This document shows, piece by piece, positions 60,645 to 64,000 of a stretch of DNA of 64,000 nucleotides (its first letter is position 1; the number at the start of each line of letters is the position of its first letter). Origin of the DNA: Pedobacter aquatilis (GTDB lineage: Bacteria; Bacteroidota; Bacteroidia; Sphingobacteriales; Sphingobacteriaceae). The position numbers were made by a program, and so were the translations under genes. Under the pieces are notes generated by a model, which worked only from the letters and a program-made list of their open reading frames with translations, was not told the origin of the DNA and did not search any database. The stretch lies in assembly GCF_030409415.1 (NCBI RefSeq), contig NZ_JAUFPW010000012.1, forward strand, positions 1 through 64,000. Reading direction: 5' to 3'.

Positions 60645-60854
60645 CTGTGAGGGGAGCTCCCCTCCTTATTTTCAAGGAGGGGTGGGGGTGGTTTTTAAGT
60701 TTATAGCGTACTCCCCTTAGATTCCCTAAACCCGATTGAAGTAGAAATATTTTTTGTTGCAGGTCTTCGACAGGCTCAGACTGATAATAACAAAAAGGTT
60801 GCAACGAAAAGCGGGACTGAAATAACCAAAATGAACAGAAAATTGCTTTTCAAA
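60645..60854 (+). repeat. composite F-E repeat, forward
   Basis: F (60645-60697; GTGAGGGGAGCTCCCCTCCT, AAGGAGGGGTGGGGGTGG) and E (60726-60854; CTAAACCCGATTGAAGTAGA, TTTTTTGTTGCAGG, TCTTCGACAGGCTCAGACTG, AACAAAAAGGTTGCAACG, AAGCGGGACTGAAATAACC, TTGCTTTTCAAAATAAT). The G part is not evident. The 60583-60923 gap holds no gene. Confidence 0.82.
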
Positions 60855-60923
60855 ATAATATAATTTAGTGTTTAAGGAATAAATGTTTAAATCATCGAAT
60901 CACGAAAATCCTGGTAAAGACAA

Positions 60924-61790
60924 ATGAAAAAATCAATTATCATATTTTACGCGTTGTTGCTTTACGCTTTAATTCAGCTTATTTCATGGGGTACTTTGGT
61001 GGTGCGTTTGCAACCCAGCCGCATGACGATGATTATGGGCGAGGGTTCTGTGTTTTTATTTTTGCTTTGCATTGGCGGTTACTTTCTGCATCAAGCGTTA
61101 AAACGAGACGATAAATTTAGGGAGCAACAGCAGAATTTCTTGATGTCGATAACACATGAATTAAAATCGCCTTTGGCTGCAATAAAACTTTCTATCCAAA
61201 CCATTGTTAAAAGAGATTTAGATAAAGCCCGTCAAACATCGTTGTTAACGAATTCTTTAAAGGATATTGAACGTTTGGATGACTTGGTGGAAAATATGTT
61301 GCTAGCAACCAAGATTGAAAATCGGTCATACACATTTCCTAAAGAGGAATTTAATTTTTCGGAATTGGTTTATAGAATTACCGATAGATTGCAGGTTCAT
61401 TCTTGCGGTAACGAGCAGTTGATTAATGCTCAAATTCAGCCAAATTTGCAGTTAATGGGTGACAAGTTTGCCTTATCGTCAGTTGTGACGAATTTGATTG
61501 AAAATGCGGTAAAGTATTCGAGCCCTTGTGATGAGATAAATGTGGCATTGGATATGGTTGATGGGCATATTCGCCTAAGTGTAATTGATAAGGGGCCAGG
61601 TATTTCGGATGCCGAAAAAATGTTGATATTTGATAAGTTTTACCGCGTTGGTAATGAGAATGTCAGGAAAGCGAAAGGAACAGGTTTAGGCTTGTTTATT
61701 GTGAAAGAGGTTTTACAATACCATGATGCAGATATTACAGTAAAAGACAATTTGCCTCAAGGAAGTATTTTTGAAGTAACATTTAGTTAA
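60924..61790 (+). CDS. sensor histidine kinase
   Basis: A 288-residue inner-membrane histidine kinase with two helices (about 4-25 and 41-60) and only a short, 15-residue periplasmic loop, so it probably senses within the membrane or through a partner. Seen: HisKA with His78 in SITHELKSPLAAIK, the N box NLIENAVKYSS, G1 DKGPGIS, FDKFYRVGNE and G2 GTGLGLFIVKEV. The response regulator gene follows after 8 nt. Confidence 0.93.
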   Translation: MKKSIIIFYALLLYALIQLISWGTLVVRLQPSRMTMIMGEGSVFLFLLCIGGYFLHQALKRDDKFREQQQNFLMSITHELKSPLAAIKLSIQTIVKRDLDKARQTSLLTNSLKDIERLDDLVENMLLATKIENRSYTFPKEEFNFSELVYRITDRLQVHSCGNEQLINAQIQPNLQLMGDKFALSSVVTNLIENAVKYSSPCDEINVALDMVDGHIRLSVIDKGPGISDAEKMLIFDKFYRVGNENVRKAKGTGLGLFIVKEVLQYHDADITVKDNLPQGSIFEVTFS

Positions 61791-61798
61791 TCTCAATT

Positions 61799-62503
61799 AT
61801 GTCACAAAAATTAAGAATTCTATTGGTAGAAGACGAGGACCACTTGTTAGATGCTATCAAATTAAACCTAGAACTGGAAGGTTATAAAGTTCACGCCGTT
61901 AAAGATGGCAAAACCGCTCTTAAAGTTTTTAAAGAAGAACGCTTTAATCTAATTGTTTTAGATGTAATGTTGCCTGAAATGGATGGTTTCCAGGTTTGTG
62001 AAACAATCCGTTTAGAGAATGCAGAAGTTCCGATTATGTTTTTAACAGCTAAAAACACATCAGAAGATCGTGTTTTAGGTTTGAAAAAAGGGGCTGATGA
62101 TTATTTAGTTAAACCTTTCAACTTAGAGGAGTTAATTCTTCGTGTTGGAATTTTAGTTAAACGCAGTTTAAAATCCGACGATTTAAAAGAATTAAATTCA
62201 TACAAAATCGGCGATAAAACTATTTATTTTAATTCTTTTGAATTGAAACATGATGATGGTACAATTACGCCATTAACGAAGAAAGAAACGATGTTGTTAA
62301 AGCTTTTAATTGAGCGTAAGAATGATGCAGTTTCTCGTGAACAAATTTTGGAAACGGTTTGGAATTACGATGTTTATCCATCAACCAGAACGATTGATAA
62401 CTTCATTTTAACGTTCCGTAAGTATTTCGAACCAGACCAGAAAAATCCTATGTACTTTCACTCTATTCGTGGTGTTGGTTATAAATTTACTGATATCCAT
62501 TAA
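61799..62503 (+). CDS. OmpR-family response regulator
   Basis: A 234-residue regulator: receiver domain with acidic pocket E11/D12, phospho-acceptor Asp55 (LDVMLPEMDG), T83 and K105 (LVKPFN), then a winged-helix DNA-binding domain (about 135-232, TPLTKKETMLLKLLIERKND and TIDNFILTFRKYFEPD, IRGVGYKF). It is the partner of the preceding kinase. The target genes are not visible; position inside the heme cluster does not by itself prove heme control. Its stop overlaps the next start (TAATG). Confidence 0.95.
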   Translation: MSQKLRILLVEDEDHLLDAIKLNLELEGYKVHAVKDGKTALKVFKEERFNLIVLDVMLPEMDGFQVCETIRLENAEVPIMFLTAKNTSEDRVLGLKKGADDYLVKPFNLEELILRVGILVKRSLKSDDLKELNSYKIGDKTIYFNSFELKHDDGTITPLTKKETMLLKLLIERKNDAVSREQILETVWNYDVYPSTRTIDNFILTFRKYFEPDQKNPMYFHSIRGVGYKFTDIH

Positions 62504-63018
62504 TGTATAACAGTATCGGCAGGTATGCCTTAATGGCTGTTTTTATCGTTGCTACGCTAGTTTGTATCTTCTTTAATCAGTATGAACTTGCAGCAGTTTC
62601 AGGCTTCTTATTTGGTTTTGTAGTTTGGAGTCACATCAGGCACGGTTCTGTTTTAATGGCTTCAAAGTATTTTAAAAATAACGAGTTTGCAAAAGCAAAG
62701 CTGATGCTTGCCGAAGTTCCTAATCCTGAGCGTTTATCAAAAAACAGGAGAGGGTACTACGAATTTATGCAAGGTAATATTGCATTAAAAGAAGAGGATT
62801 ACGATAGAGCTGAATATCATTTTCAATTGGCAAGTCGCTTTCCTGTTGGTGGTAAAACCCAAAAAGGTTACGTTTTAATACATTTGGCAAATCTCGCTTT
62901 GCGAAAAAAGGATAAAGAGAAAGCCGAAGCTTATACAAAAATTGCAAAGGAACTTGCAGATACAGAACGTTCAAAAGATATTATTGTTAAAATAGAAAGA
63001 GAAATTAGCAAATTATAA
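62503..63018 (+). CDS. membrane-anchored TPR-like protein
   Basis: A 171-residue protein with two short N-terminal helices (about 8-20 and 28-43) and a helical repeat domain (AKAKLMLAEVPNPERLSKNR, RGYYEFMQGNIALKEEDYDRAEYHF, GYVLIHLANLALRKKDKEKAE) of TPR type. It is translationally coupled to the response regulator (overlapping TAATG), so it may be an accessory of the two-component system. Function unknown. Confidence 0.82.
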   Translation: MYNSIGRYALMAVFIVATLVCIFFNQYELAAVSGFLFGFVVWSHIRHGSVLMASKYFKNNEFAKAKLMLAEVPNPERLSKNRRGYYEFMQGNIALKEEDYDRAEYHFQLASRFPVGGKTQKGYVLIHLANLALRKKDKEKAEAYTKIAKELADTERSKDIIVKIEREISKL

Positions 63019-63040
63019 TATTCGTATTGTCATTTTGAAT

Positions 63041-63086
63041 AACGAAGCACCAGTTTAGGAATAAAAAGGTACTTCGTTTTTTTTTT
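63041..63086 (+). terminator. terminator of the kinase-regulator-TPR operon
   Basis: The stem AACGAAGCACC / GGTACTTCGTT (one mismatch) is followed by a run of more than ten T, 23 nt after the TPR stop and directly before the hemE promoter. Confidence 0.85.
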
Positions 63087-63091
63087 ATTTA

Positions 63092-63099
63092 TACCTTTG
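63092..63099 (+). promoter_or_regulatory. -7 element TACCTTTG of hemE
   Basis: Exact TAnnTTTG match, but 118 nt before the hemE ATG. The leader is lengthened by a palindromic repeat. Confidence 0.55.
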
Positions 63100-63112
63100 C
63101 GGAACTAAAAAT

Positions 63113-63192
63113 TTTTTATCCACACGTCATCCTGAATTCATTTCAGGATGACGTGTGGATAAAAAGATGCTGAATTAAATTCAGCATGACGA
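63113..63192 (+). repeat. palindromic repeat A, copy 4, in the hemE leader
   Basis: A perfect stem of about 24 bp (TTTTTATCCACACGTCATCC... with ...GGATGACGTGTGGATAAAAA, 63113-63165) is followed by a second hairpin GATGCTGAATT/AATTCAGCATG ending GACG. It lies between the hemE -7 element and the start codon and would be transcribed into the mRNA leader. Confidence 0.88.
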
Positions 63193-63216
63193 CTAAACGG
63201 GTACTAACAACAAATC

Positions 63217-64000
63217 ATGAAGAATAATTTATTTTTAGACGCAGCATTTTCAAAACAAACAGAACGTCCACCAGTTTGGATGATGCGTCAGGCAGGTCGT
63301 TTTATGCCACAATATTGGGAAATTAAAAACAAATACTCTTTTTTAGAGATGTGTAAAACTCCTGACATTGCTGCTGATGTAACGATGTTGCCTGTTGATT
63401 TGTTAGATATTGATGCTGCAATTCTATTCTGCGATATTTTGGTAACTGGTGAGGCTATGGGTGGTGATTTGAGCTTTACTCAAGGTGTTGGGCCAAAGTT
63501 TGCAAACCCTGTTCGTAATGCTCAGGATATTGAAAACTTAAATGTTGATTGCTTAGATGAATTGCAGTATGTTGCTGATGCGATTAAAGTGATTCAACAA
63601 CGTTTGGATAATCGTATTCCTTTAATTGGTTTTGCTGGGGCACCTTTCACGGTAATGAGCTATTTAATTGAAGGAGGTTCATCAAAAGATTTTAAATTAA
63701 CCAAGCTTTTTATTCATAATCAACCAGAATTGGCGCATAAACTTTTGGCTAAAATTGCAAAAGTTACCGCCGATTATTTAAACTTACAAATTGCTGCTGG
63801 TGTAAATGCAGTTCAAATTTTTGATAGTTGGGCATTAGCTTTATCTTGGAATGATTATCAGGAATTCTCTCACCGTTATATTCAGGAAATCATTGCAAAC
63901 TTAAATAGAAAAGACATTCCGGTAATTTCTTTCTGCAAAGGAAGTTCGGTTTTTGCACCTATAATGGCAGAAGCAAAACCTGATGTAATTTCAGTTGATT
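63217..64000 (+). CDS. hemE: uroporphyrinogen decarboxylase (partial, runs off the window)
   Basis: The first 261 codons of HemE, which decarboxylates uroporphyrinogen III to coproporphyrinogen III in the cytoplasm. Seen: the signature RPPVWMMRQAGRFMPQYWE near the N-terminus, MLPVDLLDIDAAILFCDILV, FAGAPFTVMSYLIEGGSSKDF, QIFDSWALALS and ISFCKGSS. The ATG at 63217 gives a normal family start. The 3' end lies outside the window. It continues the heme cluster after the inserted regulatory operon. Confidence 0.96.
   Translation, partial: MKNNLFLDAAFSKQTERPPVWMMRQAGRFMPQYWEIKNKYSFLEMCKTPDIAADVTMLPVDLLDIDAAILFCDILVTGEAMGGDLSFTQGVGPKFANPVRNAQDIENLNVDCLDELQYVADAIKVIQQRLDNRIPLIGFAGAPFTVMSYLIEGGSSKDFKLTKLFIHNQPELAHKLLAKIAKVTADYLNLQIAAGVNAVQIFDSWALALSWNDYQEFSHRYIQEIIANLNRKDIPVISFCKGSSVFAPIMAEAKPDVISVD

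Noticed and set aside
1..64000. tRNA, rRNA, CRISPR arrays or prophage genes
   Set aside because: No cloverleaf-like T-loop motifs, regular spaced repeats, integrase or phage structural genes were seen; detection by eye could miss a single tRNA.

Overview
The window looks like a chromosomal piece of a Bacteroidota bacterium of the Sphingobacteriaceae type (Pedobacter-like). The evidence is the low G+C, A-rich leaders without clear Shine-Dalgarno sites, many copies of the Bacteroidota -7 promoter element TAnnTTTG, a long IspG with the Bacteroidota/plant insert, a HemC-HemD fusion, GH3-family and DUF6370 proteins, and bacillithiol-type redox proteins. This assignment is inference from gene content. 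No rRNA, tRNA, CRISPR array, integrase or transposase was seen.

Region by region. 0.1-7.6 kb: TatD nuclease, two FKBP prolyl isomerases, a DHH phosphoesterase, ndk, a tiny lipoprotein, and a DUF721/recF pair. 7.7-17.5 kb: a membrane-anchored TPR protein, a persulfide dioxygenase-rhodanese fusion beside a YpdA-type bacillithiol disulfide reductase, a hydrolase/DinB pair, polyprenyl synthase-TerC, a secreted M28 peptidase and a CBS protein. 17.6-31.5 kb: sahH, DUF6370 protein, GtrA-GT39 pair, pdxJ, an EamA transporter, gcvP, VOC, YceI and MBL proteins. 31.6-37.4 kb: recJ, lptB, GH3, YkvA, DUF2752, a CCC-motif protein and a bacilliredoxin. 37.5-39.5 kb: a TPP riboswitch controlling a PnuC-type transporter (hence probably a thiamine transporter) and an abutting acyl-CoA-dehydrogenase-fold flavoprotein. 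39.5-53.9 kb: msrA, a Trx/TPR protein, a methyltransferase, a broken VapC toxin with intact antitoxin, an MlaEF-like lipid ABC pair, an SDR, a PspC/LiaF-like/RDD membrane group, ispG, a YbdG-like MscS channel and an LEA-like 11-mer protein. 54.2-64 kb: a tetrapyrrole cluster (hemA, hemCD, hemB, hemL, hemE) interrupted by a histidine kinase-response regulator-TPR operon.

The most distinctive feature is the spacers. At least six families of short palindromic or composite repeats occupy most intergenic regions. One modular element (called E here) occurs about a dozen times with interchangeable interiors. Larger F-E-G composites lie in inverted orientation on both sides of hemCD, and one carries a nested palindrome. 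A palindromic element sits in the hemE 5' leader between promoter and start codon. The TPP riboswitch carries an 83-nt insertion in its P2-P4 junction that resembles another spacer family (purine arm/pyrimidine arm hairpins).

How the genes work together: hemA-hemL-hemB-hemCD-hemE cover the C5 route from glutamyl-tRNA to coproporphyrinogen. The persulfide dioxygenase, YpdA and bacilliredoxin suggest bacillithiol-based thiol and sulfide handling. PnuC and the flavoprotein suggest TPP-controlled thiamine uptake and possibly processing.
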